A DNA stretch of 64,000 nucleotides from an uncultured Latescibacterota bacterium (GTDB lineage Bacteria; Latescibacterota; UBA2968; UBA8231): assembly GCA_951813615.1 (NCBI GenBank), contig OX638377.1, positions 5,739,739 through 5,803,738 of the forward strand, in the 5' to 3' direction. Positions 53,011-60,569 of the stretch are shown here, piece after piece. Each line of letters starts with the position of its first letter. Position 1 is the stretch's first letter. Under the pieces are notes generated by a model that saw only the letters and a list, made by a program, of their open reading frames with translations, was not told the DNA's origin and made no database searches. A program made the position numbers and the translations under genes.

Positions 53011-53083
53011 GGTTTTTTCGTTTCGGATATTGTAGTGAGAATCAAAAAGTAGGCTGGGGTAAAAGGAGGGTCAAATGAAGTTG

Positions 53084-53113
53084 TTGACAATGGTCAGATG
53101 CTTGGAGTACAAT
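53084..53113 (+). promoter_or_regulatory. Promoter of the NfeD-FloA operon
   Basis: TTGACA at 53084-53089 and TACAAT at 53108-53113, 18-base spacer, lie about 27 bases before the ATG at 53140. The transcript would have a leader of about 20 bases, in which I see no Shine-Dalgarno sequence. Confidence 0.75.
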
Positions 53114-53139
53114 CTATAGCCTCATATATTCAATACTAA

Positions 53140-54459
53140 ATGCGATATCTTATCTACACACTACTAATTTTGGCGGCCGGCAGTGCCCAAGCCCAGACCG
53201 TCTATCGCGTCCATCTCAAGCTAGAGGGCATGATCGATCCGGGCGTGGCGGCCTTTGTCGAGCGCGTGATCGCCGAGGCCGACGAGACCGAGGCCGACGC
53301 GATCGTCTTTGAGATCGACACCTTTGGCGGCCGCGTCGATGCGGCCACTGTGATCCGCGACGCCATCCTCGACGCCGAAACTCTGACCATCGCCTTTATT
53401 AATAAACGGGCGATTTCGGCCGGGGCACTCATCTCGCTGGCTTGCGACAAGATCGTCATGACGCAGGCATCAACCATGGGCGCGACCACCCCAGTCGATG
53501 CCACGGGTACCAAAGCCAGCGACAAAATAACTTCCTATATGCGCGCTGAGATGCGCGCCACGGCTGAGCGCACCGGCCGCGACGTCAAGATCGCCGAGGC
53601 CATGGTCGATGAGCGCGTCGATGTGCCAGGCCTGAGCGCCGAAGCGGGCCGGCCAGCCACCCTAACCACCGAGCAGGCGCTCAACTACCAAATGGCCGAC
53701 GAGACGGCCGAGACGCTGATCGAACTGTTGCGCATCTACGATCTAGGCGAGGCCGAAATCGTCGAAGTCGAGCTCAACTGGACCGAGCACATCTTGCGCA
53801 TGTTGACCCACCCGGTCGTCACTTCGATTTTGCTGGCGGTGGCCATGTTTGGCTTGATTGCCGAAGTGCGCACCCCTGGTTGGGGCTTGGGCGGCACGCT
53901 GGCGCTAGTGGCGCTGGGGCTTTTCTTCGGTAGCCACTTGATCGTGCATCTGGCCGAGTGGCAGGAGCTGGCGCTCTTTGCTGTCGGCATAGCGCTTTTG
54001 GTCGTCGAGCTAGTGGCCATTCCGGGTTTTGGCATTGTGGGCATGTTGGGTATCGCGGCGATGATTGCCAGCGTGGTGATTACCCAATTGGGTGATTTTC
54101 AATTGTGGAGTTTCGAGGAAATCGTCTCGGTGATAGGGCGTCTCGCTGGCTCGATGATCGGCGCGTTTGCACTCTCGCTCATCGTGTTGCGCTCCCTACC
54201 CAAGTTCGCCGCCTTCAATCGCCTCGTGCTCCACAACGAAATCAAGGCCGCCGATGGGTACACTTCCTCCTCGCGCAAGACCGACGAGGACCTGTTGGGC
54301 AAGGAGGGGGTCACGGTCAGCTACCTGCGGCCCTCAGGTATAGCCCTGTTTGAGGGCCAGCGGCTCACCGTGATCGCCGAGGGCGAATTCATCGAGGCGC
54401 AGCGGCCCATTAAAGTCGTCGAAGCTTGCGGCAGTCGAGTGGTGGTGAAGCCACTATGA
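53140..54459 (+). CDS. Long NfeD-family membrane protein with ClpP-class serine protease domain
   Basis: A 439-residue protein with a signal peptide (MRYLIYTLLILAAGSAQAQ). Residues about 30-200 form the ClpP/crotonase-type protease domain (FEIDTFGGRVDAATVIRD; ISAGALISLACDKI with the catalytic Ser; ASDKITSYMRAEM with the Lys). There are then four or five membrane helices and a C-terminal NfeD OB-fold (SYLRPSGIALFEGQRLTVIA). In the NfeD1b/stomatin system the protease cleaves membrane-associated partners. Its stop overlaps the next gene's start by 4 bases. Confidence 0.92.
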   Translation: MRYLIYTLLILAAGSAQAQTVYRVHLKLEGMIDPGVAAFVERVIAEADETEADAIVFEIDTFGGRVDAATVIRDAILDAETLTIAFINKRAISAGALISLACDKIVMTQASTMGATTPVDATGTKASDKITSYMRAEMRATAERTGRDVKIAEAMVDERVDVPGLSAEAGRPATLTTEQALNYQMADETAETLIELLRIYDLGEAEIVEVELNWTEHILRMLTHPVVTSILLAVAMFGLIAEVRTPGWGLGGTLALVALGLFFGSHLIVHLAEWQELALFAVGIALLVVELVAIPGFGIVGMLGIAAMIASVVITQLGDFQLWSFEEIVSVIGRLAGSMIGAFALSLIVLRSLPKFAAFNRLVLHNEIKAADGYTSSSRKTDEDLLGKEGVTVSYLRPSGIALFEGQRLTVIAEGEFIEAQRPIKVVEACGSRVVVKPL

Positions 54460-54965
54460 GCTTTCTGGGGGGGGAGGTGTTGGAATGGGTTTATTCGCTG
54501 GCCTTGCTATTGCTCGGCTTTGCGCTGGTGCTGTTGGAAATTTTCGTAATTCCGGGGATCAATATCTTCGGCGTCGTTGGTTTGCTGACCGCGGTCGCTG
54601 GCATTGGCTATGCCTATGTAAATATGGGCGGCTTGGCGGCTGGCGTCGTGGCGGGCGTGGGGCTGGCGGGGATCGCCATCTTGGTGAGACTGATGCTCAA
54701 GGTCCGCGCTTGGAACCGCTTGGTGCTCAACGAGGACATGACGCGCAAAGCCGGCTACGATTCGGTCAAGCCCGGCCGCGAGGATTTGCTCGGGCAGACT
54801 GGCGAGGTGCTGACGACGCTGAGACCAGCGGGGCGGGCGCAGTTCGGCGAACGAGTAGTCGACGTAGTCAGCGAAGGTGGCTATATTGAGCGTGGTGAAC
54901 AGATCGAGGTATTGAAAGTGGCTGGCAACAGAGTAGTTGTGCAGTTAGTCCCTTCCAAGCGTTAG
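54456..54965 (+). CDS. Short NfeD-family membrane protein
   Basis: A 169-residue protein with membrane segments (WVYSLALLLLGFALVLLEIF; FGVVGLLTAVAGIGYAYV; GLAAGVVAGVGLAGIAILV) and an NfeD OB-fold domain (GQTGEVLTTLRPAGRAQF; SEGGYIERGEQIEVLKV). It lacks the protease domain. ATG at 54456 overlaps the previous stop as ATGA; the frame is open upstream but that part belongs to the previous gene in another frame. It precedes floA by 24 bases. Confidence 0.9.
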   Translation: MSFLGGEVLEWVYSLALLLLGFALVLLEIFVIPGINIFGVVGLLTAVAGIGYAYVNMGGLAAGVVAGVGLAGIAILVRLMLKVRAWNRLVLNEDMTRKAGYDSVKPGREDLLGQTGEVLTTLRPAGRAQFGERVVDVVSEGGYIERGEQIEVLKVAGNRVVVQLVPSKR

Positions 54966-54989
54966 CTCACTCCCTTCAAGGAGCCTATA

Positions 54990-55970
54990 ATGGAAGTCCT
55001 GTTTTTGGTCTTGATACTTTTTGGTATCATCATCTTTTTGTCGCTCTTTACGTATTTCGTCCCGATTGGCCTGTGGATCACGGCTTATTTCGCTGGGGTC
55101 AAGGTGGCGATCTTCAGAGACTTGGTGGGTATGCGGCTGCGCAAGGTACCGCCCCGTCAGATCGTCGGCCCCAAAATTAGCGCGACCAAAGCTGGTCTCG
55201 ACGTGGGCTTGGATCGCATGGAAGCTCACTTTCTGGCCGGCGGCAATGTCAACCTAGTGATCCTAGCGCTGATCTCGGCCGACAAGGCCAATATTGATCT
55301 GAGCTTTGAGCGGGCTACTGCGATCGACTTGGCCGGTCGCGACGTGCTCGAAGCGGTCAAGTTGAGCGTCAATCCCAAAGTGATCAACACGCCCTTGGTC
55401 GCGGCGGTCGCCAAAGACGGCATCCAAGTCAAGGCCCTGTGCCGGGTGACGGTGCGCGCCAATATCGACCGGCTAGTTGGCGGTGCCGGTGAGGAGACGA
55501 TCATCGCGCGCGTCGGCGAGGGCATAGTTACCACCATCGGCTCGTCGGGGACGCACAAAGAGGTGCTGGAGAATCCCGATCTCATTTCGAGGACGGTGCT
55601 GGAAAAGGGGCTGGATTCGGGTACGGCTTTCGAAATCCTCTCCATCGATATCGCCGATGTTGACGTAGGCGAAAACATCGGTGCCAAGTTGCAGACCGAT
55701 CAGGCGGATGCCGATCTCAAAATCGCCCAAGCCAAGGCCGAGGAACGCCGGGCCATGGCCCAGGCGCGCGAACAGGAGATGACCGCCCAAGTAGTGGAAA
55801 TGGAGTCGCGAGTCAAGGAAGCCGAAGCCGAAGTGCCGCGCGCAATGGCCGAGGCCTTCCGCGCGGGCAACTTGGGCATTATGGATTACTACCGCATGCG
55901 CAACATCCAAGCTGACACGGAGATGCGCGACTCGATTTCCGAAGGCGGCGAGGACCGCGAGAACAACTAA
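54990..55970 (+). CDS. floA: Flotillin-like protein FloA
   Basis: A 326-residue SPFH/flotillin homologue. An N-terminal re-entrant or membrane helix (LFLVLILFGIIIFLSLFTYFV region) leads into the SPFH domain (FERATAIDLAGRDVLEAVKL; VARDG-type VAKDGIQVKALCRVTVRA), and a Glu/Ala-rich C-terminal coiled coil (AQAREQEMTAQVVEMESRVK). It organises membrane microdomains. The ATG at 54990 has AAGGAG upstream. It stands in the usual NfeD-FloA arrangement. Confidence 0.94.
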   Translation: MEVLFLVLILFGIIIFLSLFTYFVPIGLWITAYFAGVKVAIFRDLVGMRLRKVPPRQIVGPKISATKAGLDVGLDRMEAHFLAGGNVNLVILALISADKANIDLSFERATAIDLAGRDVLEAVKLSVNPKVINTPLVAAVAKDGIQVKALCRVTVRANIDRLVGGAGEETIIARVGEGIVTTIGSSGTHKEVLENPDLISRTVLEKGLDSGTAFEILSIDIADVDVGENIGAKLQTDQADADLKIAQAKAEERRAMAQAREQEMTAQVVEMESRVKEAEAEVPRAMAEAFRAGNLGIMDYYRMRNIQADTEMRDSISEGGEDRENN

Positions 55971-55973
55971 TCC

Positions 55974-56477
55974 ATGGAACTCCTACTCTTTGCCCTCGCC
56001 ATACTGTTCGCCGTGTTTTCGGCGCTGATGGAGCGTCGCAAGCGCCGCAAACAGGTTGAAGAGGCACAACAACAGCGCGCCGAGATCGAACAGCAGCACG
56101 CCGAGGTCAATCCGGCCACGCCCGTTGTCGCCGAGGAGAAGAAGGAAGAAGAGCCGTCCTTTGGGTGGCCTTTTGACGGCGATCCTTTTGAGGAGTCGGT
56201 TCCCGCCGAGGTCGATCCAGCCGAGGTCGATCCAGCCGAGGCCGAGCGAGAGGCACTAGAAGCCGAACGGCAGGCTCTAGAGGCCGAGCGGCGCACTGTG
56301 GCGGCCGAGCAGCAGGCCATGGCGCGGCTGACGGAGACCAAGCCCCAGGACGCAGGCGAGGAGCGGCGACCTCGGCGCACCCAGCACCGTTGGTTTCTCA
56401 CCCCTCAGACGGCACGCGACGCGATCGTCTATATGGAAATCCTCGGCAAGCCGAAAGGCGAACGAGAGGAGTGGTAA
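55974..56477 (+). CDS. Small membrane-anchored coiled-coil protein downstream of floA
   Basis: A 167-residue protein with an N-terminal helix (LLLFALAILFAVFSAL), a KR-rich stop, a Glu-rich coil (EREALEAERQALEAERRTVA) with a Pro/Val/Asp linker, and a C-terminal RDAIVYMEILGKPKG segment that recalls the conserved ILGPPKA-like ending of other FloA-neighbour proteins. A 15-base unit at 56205-56234 is repeated exactly twice (AEVDP AEVDP). It is 3 bases from floA. Role not known. Confidence 0.75.
   Translation: MELLLFALAILFAVFSALMERRKRRKQVEEAQQQRAEIEQQHAEVNPATPVVAEEKKEEEPSFGWPFDGDPFEESVPAEVDPAEVDPAEAEREALEAERQALEAERRTVAAEQQAMARLTETKPQDAGEERRPRRTQHRWFLTPQTARDAIVYMEILGKPKGEREEW
56205..56234 (+). repeat. 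15-bp tandem repeat in the coiled-coil gene
   Basis: GCCGAGGTCGATCCA occurs twice in direct succession and encodes AEVDP twice. The next codons, AEAEREALEAERQALEAERR, continue a five- to seven-residue periodicity. Confidence 0.85.
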
Positions 56478-56485
56478 ATGGTACA

Positions 56486-56572
56486 GCCGGAGTGGCGGAA
56501 CTGGTAGACGCGCTGGATTCAAAATCCTGTATCCGCAAGGGTGTGTGGGTTCGAGTCCCACCTCCGGCACCA
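56486..56572 (+). tRNA. tRNA-Leu (anticodon CAA), CCA encoded
   Basis: An 87-base tRNA: acceptor GCCGGAG/CTCCGGC, D-arm with GGTAGACGC, anticodon loop TTCAAAA (CAA), variable arm with ATCC/GGGT stem, T-arm GTGGG TTCGAGT CCCAC, then ACCA. It aligns with E. coli tRNA-Leu(CAA). The anticodon stem CTGGA/TCCTG has a T-T mismatch at its second pair. Confidence 0.96.
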
Positions 56573-56589
56573 TTTTTACTAACCATTGC

Positions 56590-56625
56590 AAGCTAGCGAT
56601 GCGGAGCCACTCGCATCGCTAGCTT
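56590..56625 (+). terminator. Perfect 14-bp inverted repeat after tRNA-Leu
   Basis: AAGCTAGCGATGCG (56590-56603) and CGCATCGCTAGCTT (56612-56625) form a 14-bp stem with an 8-base loop, 17 bases beyond the tRNA. The T-run is short, so it could be either a terminator or a processing or recombination hairpin. The rest of 56626-56756 is pyrimidine-rich with nothing I recognise. Confidence 0.55.
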
Positions 56626-56756
56626 TATCAGCTCCCTTTGTCTCCTTATGGGCTGCGTAATTTTGCCTTCTTTCTCTCCTCTCCCGTCCGTCGCAAGCTC
56701 AATTAACTTCTCCCCATCTTTCGCACTCCCCCAAGTTCCGAAAGGAGATAACCGCT

Positions 56757-56915
56757 GTGACATCTCCAGAAATAAAGCGCCTTTTCGACATCGTCTCGGT
56801 ACTCGTGCTGCTGATTGTAGTTCCAGCTTACATCTTCTGCCGCTTGGGACTCATTCTGCTGATTGCAGTTCCGACAGCTTACATCTTCTGCCGCCTGAGG
56901 TCGCACGCTGACTAA
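56757..56915 (+). CDS. 52-residue membrane protein with internal duplication
   Basis: GTG at 56757 follows an AAAGGAGATAACC site at the right spacing. The product is MTSPEIKRLFDIVSVLVLLI, then VVPAYIFCRLGLILLI, then AVPTAYIFCRLRSHAD. Two hydrophobic segments each end in AYIFCRL, so an about 17-residue unit is duplicated; the second copy has one extra residue from an in-frame 3-base difference. Probably a two-pass membrane peptide. I know no such family. The RES/Xre pair lies just downstream on the other strand. Confidence 0.5.
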   Translation: MTSPEIKRLFDIVSVLVLLIVVPAYIFCRLGLILLIAVPTAYIFCRLRSHAD

Positions 56916-56939
56916 CGTGATTCTCTTTAAATTTCGCGG

Positions 56940-57398
56940 CTATCGCACCAGTCGCTCGTCAAGCAAGTACGGTTCGACCGCCGCAATTTCCACACCTTTC
57001 ATCTCTAAATGCGCTGGATTGATCAGCACATTGTAGTCGCCTTTAACTACTGCTGAGGGTACGCGCAGCAACAACGACCGCCTCTCCTCAATCCAACGGG
57101 TGCCGATCTCCTCTAGCTCGACAGGGGCCGGATGTTGCCGCCAGTTGTTTGGCAACATCTCCTCAGTAATAGTCTCTGCTGACACATAATCGGGCACTGC
57201 AATAGTCGCGATACTCAGATTTTTCGGTACCCGCGCCAACGGCACATGTACTAGGTATTCCACCGTGGCCAATGCCCGACTAGGCGAGGTGTAAAGCAAA
57301 CCCACCCCGACGCGATTCCACCGACCGCCGTTGGCGCGGGCACCGGCCCCCGATAAATCGTTTATGTAGCGGGTCTTGGCGATGCGGAAAAGCCGCAT
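56940..57398 (-). CDS. RES-domain toxin (NAD-degrading)
   Basis: A 152-residue protein with the RES motifs: RYINDLSGAGARANGGRWN near residue 10-28, LLYTSPSRALATVEYLVH with the family Ser/Glu, and VPSAVVKGDYNVLINPAH. Such toxins degrade NAD+. The start codon shares a base with the end of the antitoxin gene (57398), giving antitoxin-first order, as in the usual RES-Xre pairs. Confidence 0.93.
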   Translation of the reverse strand: MRLFRIAKTRYINDLSGAGARANGGRWNRVGVGLLYTSPSRALATVEYLVHVPLARVPKNLSIATIAVPDYVSAETITEEMLPNNWRQHPAPVELEEIGTRWIEERRSLLLRVPSAVVKGDYNVLINPAHLEMKGVEIAAVEPYLLDERLVR

Positions 57399-57835
57399 CA
57401 GGCAAATACCCCGTGCTCTATCCGACCCAACTCATCCAAGATGATATCTGCGCCGAAACGCGAGTTGAGCAATTCAAGCGGCACTTTGTTGCCCAATGCC
57501 GCGCAGGGTTGTTTGAGCCAATCCAGGAAATGATCGCGGTCCTCAAAGACAGCTACCCCTCTGGCAGCGACGCTAGCGATCTGGAGAACCTGCTCGGAGA
57601 CATCCCGACTGAATGGTTTGGCGTCACCGTGTCGCTGCACCGTACGTTCGCTAATGGGCAGCAGGCGAATGAGTTGTCCCAGCGATATAGCGAGGTATTC
57701 CGCTAGTTTTATCAACTCCGACCGCGCAATGCCTCGATTGCTCATTTCAATTAGATCGAAGCCATTGTGCAGCCTATGGCGCACCCCGAGAATCTGCGCC
57801 GTTTCCCCTAAAGGAGCTGTCGTGGCAGTGGTCAT
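57398..57835 (-). CDS. RES-type antitoxin, Xre/MbcA/ParS family (DUF2384)
   Basis: A 145-residue protein with an N-terminal helical HTH-like part (GIARSELIKLAEYLAISLGQ; LLPISERTVQRHGDAKPF) and the C-terminal DUF2384 segment DHFLDWLKQPCAALGNKVPL with LLNSRFGADIILDELGRIEH. It would neutralise the RES toxin and autoregulate. A promoter region with repeated CGTATTTT units lies upstream. Confidence 0.92.
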   Translation of the reverse strand: MTTATTAPLGETAQILGVRHRLHNGFDLIEMSNRGIARSELIKLAEYLAISLGQLIRLLPISERTVQRHGDAKPFSRDVSEQVLQIASVAARGVAVFEDRDHFLDWLKQPCAALGNKVPLELLNSRFGADIILDELGRIEHGVFA

Positions 57836-57873
57836 GGCATAGCTCGCTTTCTTTGTATAGCGACGTCTGTCTT

Positions 57874-57906
57874 ATAAAATACGACAAAATACGCCCACAT
57901 TGTCAA
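57874..57906 (-). promoter_or_regulatory. Promoter/operator region of the RES-Xre operon
   Basis: On the minus strand TTGACA (57906-57901) is followed by the direct repeats CGTATTTTGT and CGTATTTTAT (57893-57874); a TATTTT -10 fits a 19-base spacer. The paired repeats overlap the -10 and could be the antitoxin operator. Confidence 0.5.
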
Positions 57907-57966
57907 GCTTGCCATCGGCGCGAATGCGTATCTACTTATAGAAGCCCTTTGCGAGAGGACGAGCCC

Positions 57967-59757
57967 GTGCAAACACTAAAAGGCCAAACCCGCACTGCAC
58001 CGCCGCTATGGGCAGTCTTGCAGCGGCGACTGATCGACGCGATCGACGAGGCGGCACCAATTTTTCTCGAAAAGTACACCCGCCCCGGCGGCAGCCTGAT
58101 ATGGATGGAAGAATATCCCGGCGACGGAGTCTGGGCCGATGACTTGTACGAGGCATTCTTCAACTGGCCTCACTACTATGCCCTAGGCGGCAGCGAGTAC
58201 ACGGGCGTCAAGGCCCTAGAGGAGTGGAACGCCATCACTCGGCAGTTAGAGCACGACTACGGCCGCGTCACCCGCGAGTTTATCAACGACGACGACTGGT
58301 TCCACAACGCCGAAAACTACATCTACTTCTATCACCTAGGGATGGCCGACCCGACCAACGCCGAGACGCGCCGCCGGGCGCAGCGCTTTGCCGGATTGTA
58401 CTTGAACGACGACCCAGCCGTGCCCAACTACGACCCCGAGCACCGCATCGTGCGCTCGCCCTGCAGCGGCAGCAAGGGGCCGCTCTTCCAGATGCGGCGC
58501 GGCGAAATCCACTACGACCTCACCCACGACCACGCCACGCTAGGGCCGAGCTTTGATTTACCCGCCAACTGGTGGGAGGACCCCGCGACCAAACGCCGCG
58601 TTGAGGAGCAATTCGACCAAGTGGTCATGCAGGGCGACGTGACCGTCAACTTAGGCGTCGTGGCGCTAGTGGCAACGGCTTTTCTCCACACCGGCGAGGC
58701 GCGGTACCGGGCGTGGATCGAGGAATACGCAGGGGCCTGGATAGAGCGCACCGAGGCCAACGGCGGCATCGTCCCGGACAACATCGGGCCCAACGGCATC
58801 GTCGGCGAGATGCGCCAAGGGCAGTGGTGGGGCGGGCTGTACGGCTGGACCGGGCGTTATGGACACAACATGATGGCTCACTCGATCACGGCAGCGGTGG
58901 AGGCCGCGCTGTTGGTCACGGGCGAGAACCGCTACTTAGACTTGCTCCGCATGCACATGGATGCGCTAGTCGCGCACGGCCGCGAAGAAGGGGGGCGGCT
59001 GCTCGTGCCCTACAAGCACACGGATGAGGGTTGGACCGACTTCAACCCCATCAATCCCAATGCGCCGATCCACTTGTGGGCCGCGTCCATGGAGGAACGC
59101 GACTGGCAGCGGCTGGAGACCTTGCGCCGAGGTGCCGAAGACGAGTGGCAGCAAGTGGGACAGCGCGGACCGCGTTCGCTCGACGACCGCGCCTGGACCC
59201 GCTTTCTCGCCGGCGAGTCCCCGGAGTACCCCGAGCGCATCTTGCAGGCCAACTACCGCGAGGTCTGCGACCGCATCGCCAAGGTCATGGACGACGAACA
59301 GGATCTGACCCAACTCGACGTCCACTGGTGGCAACAGGTCAATCCGGTGGTCACCGAAGCCTTGGTGCAGCTAACGACCGGCGCACCGCAGACCATCTAC
59401 TGGGGTGGGTTGGCACAAGGGCGGGTGCGCTATTTCGACGGCGAGCAGCAGCGGTCGGGTTTGCCTCCGGACGTAGCCGCTTTAGTGACCGGCCTCAGCG
59501 GCGACAGTGCCGAACTGACGTTGGTCAACCTGAGCACCAGCCGCACCCGGCAGGTTATAGTCGGCGCTGGCAGCTTTGGCGAGCACTGCTTTGGCCGGGT
59601 GCGAGCCGGCGACGAGGGTCTCGACGTGGATGGTACTTATTTCCAAGTCGAATTGGCACCGGCCAGCCAAGTCGAATTGTCGCTCGCCATGCGGCGTTAC
59701 AGCCAGCAGCCCAGCTTTCGCCTGCCTTGGCACGGCGAGCAGATTCCATATCGCTAA
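57967..59757 (+). CDS. Large protein of unknown function, possibly six-hairpin glycosidase-like
   Basis: A 596-residue protein, no signal peptide. The start is GTG at 57967 behind GAGAGGA; the frame is open upstream but overlaps the TA promoter. Phrases such as YPGDGVWADDLYEAFFNWPH, AITRQLEHDYGRVTREFIN and GQWWGGLYGWTGRYGHNMMA are rich in Trp/Tyr/Asp, typical of an (alpha/alpha)6-barrel sugar enzyme. A beta-domain ends the protein (VNLSTSRTRQVIVGAGSF). The family is not certain. It precedes a PhyH gene by 20 bases. Confidence 0.8.
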   Translation: MQTLKGQTRTAPPLWAVLQRRLIDAIDEAAPIFLEKYTRPGGSLIWMEEYPGDGVWADDLYEAFFNWPHYYALGGSEYTGVKALEEWNAITRQLEHDYGRVTREFINDDDWFHNAENYIYFYHLGMADPTNAETRRRAQRFAGLYLNDDPAVPNYDPEHRIVRSPCSGSKGPLFQMRRGEIHYDLTHDHATLGPSFDLPANWWEDPATKRRVEEQFDQVVMQGDVTVNLGVVALVATAFLHTGEARYRAWIEEYAGAWIERTEANGGIVPDNIGPNGIVGEMRQGQWWGGLYGWTGRYGHNMMAHSITAAVEAALLVTGENRYLDLLRMHMDALVAHGREEGGRLLVPYKHTDEGWTDFNPINPNAPIHLWAASMEERDWQRLETLRRGAEDEWQQVGQRGPRSLDDRAWTRFLAGESPEYPERILQANYREVCDRIAKVMDDEQDLTQLDVHWWQQVNPVVTEALVQLTTGAPQTIYWGGLAQGRVRYFDGEQQRSGLPPDVAALVTGLSGDSAELTLVNLSTSRTRQVIVGAGSFGEHCFGRVRAGDEGLDVDGTYFQVELAPASQVELSLAMRRYSQQPSFRLPWHGEQIPYR

Positions 59758-59777
59758 CAAAATCAGGAGACCGGGCA

Positions 59778-60524
59778 ATGGACCAAGCCGACCGCGATTT
59801 CTTTGCCGCAAACGGCTATCTCAACTTAGGGCAGGTGCTCGACAGCGACGACGTGCAATACTTCCGCGCCATGTTCGATGGGGATATGGAAAAGTATCCC
59901 TATTTCTGGCACCGCTACGGCCACCACCAGCACGCCAACTACGAGGCGTTGATCACCTCGCCGCAATTCGACGAACTGATCCGCCACCCGAAGATATACC
60001 CGACAATTGAGGCGCTGATGGGCGGGCCGCTCTGCTTTGGCGAGATCGGGCTGCGGATGATGCGGGCCTACGATGGCCCGTTGCACCAAGGTTGGCACCG
60101 CGACCGGCCGCATTGGGACGAGCATCCGTTCCGCATGGACTACATCCAGCTCATGGTCTATCTGTCCGATGTGGACGAGGGAACGCATTGTTTCTCGCTG
60201 TCCCCGGAAGCAATAAGCCAGCCAGTGCTCGAAGATAAGGAAGAGCAACTCAAGCGGGGCGGCGAGTACCACTTACACGGCCCAGCGGGAACCTGCGCGT
60301 TGTTTAACGTGGCCGTACTGCACACGGCGACGACGCGGCCCACGCAGGCCGAGCGACGGACGGTGCAGATTTACTACGGGCATCGCAACCGGGCACCGCT
60401 GGCGAACGATTCGAGTATTCCGGCGGCGTTTTGGCGGGATAGCAAAGATGCAGAGACGAGAGCTTTTTACGGCGTTTTGAACGAGCGCACCAAGGTGTAT
60501 TTGACGGCGTTTCCCGGAGCTTGA
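59778..60524 (+). CDS. Phytanoyl-CoA dioxygenase (PhyH) family oxygenase
   Basis: A 248-residue Fe(II)/2-oxoglutarate oxygenase: GWHRDRPHWDEHPFRMDYI (HxD at the metal), LFNVAVLHTATTRPTQAERR (distal His and 2-oxoglutarate Arg). ATG at 59778 with AGGAGA 8 bases before it. It follows the unknown 596-residue protein closely and the two are likely co-transcribed. Substrate unknown. Related to, but clearly different from, the copies at 37864 and 61771. Confidence 0.9.
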   Translation: MDQADRDFFAANGYLNLGQVLDSDDVQYFRAMFDGDMEKYPYFWHRYGHHQHANYEALITSPQFDELIRHPKIYPTIEALMGGPLCFGEIGLRMMRAYDGPLHQGWHRDRPHWDEHPFRMDYIQLMVYLSDVDEGTHCFSLSPEAISQPVLEDKEEQLKRGGEYHLHGPAGTCALFNVAVLHTATTRPTQAERRTVQIYYGHRNRAPLANDSSIPAAFWRDSKDAETRAFYGVLNERTKVYLTAFPGA

Positions 60525-60569
60525 CCTATTCCCTCCCCTTAGGGCGGGGAGATGGCGAAATAGATTATT

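Noticed and set aside
52120..53052. Open frame of 310 codons opposite the amidohydrolase gene
   Set aside because: Antisense to conserved metal motifs; no start signal or family features.
56648..56911. 87-codon frame overlapping the small duplicated membrane peptide
   Set aside because: No ribosome site at its start, and its Ser/Leu/His repeat is simply the other frame of the same duplicated DNA.
56486..56940. Integration (att) site of a mobile element at the tRNA
   Set aside because: No integrase gene and no repeat of the tRNA 3' end were found in the window.
60530..60555. CTCCCC/GGGGAG stem before the diadenylate cyclase gene
   Set aside because: Short stem, no T-run, and it overlaps the likely ribosome-site region.
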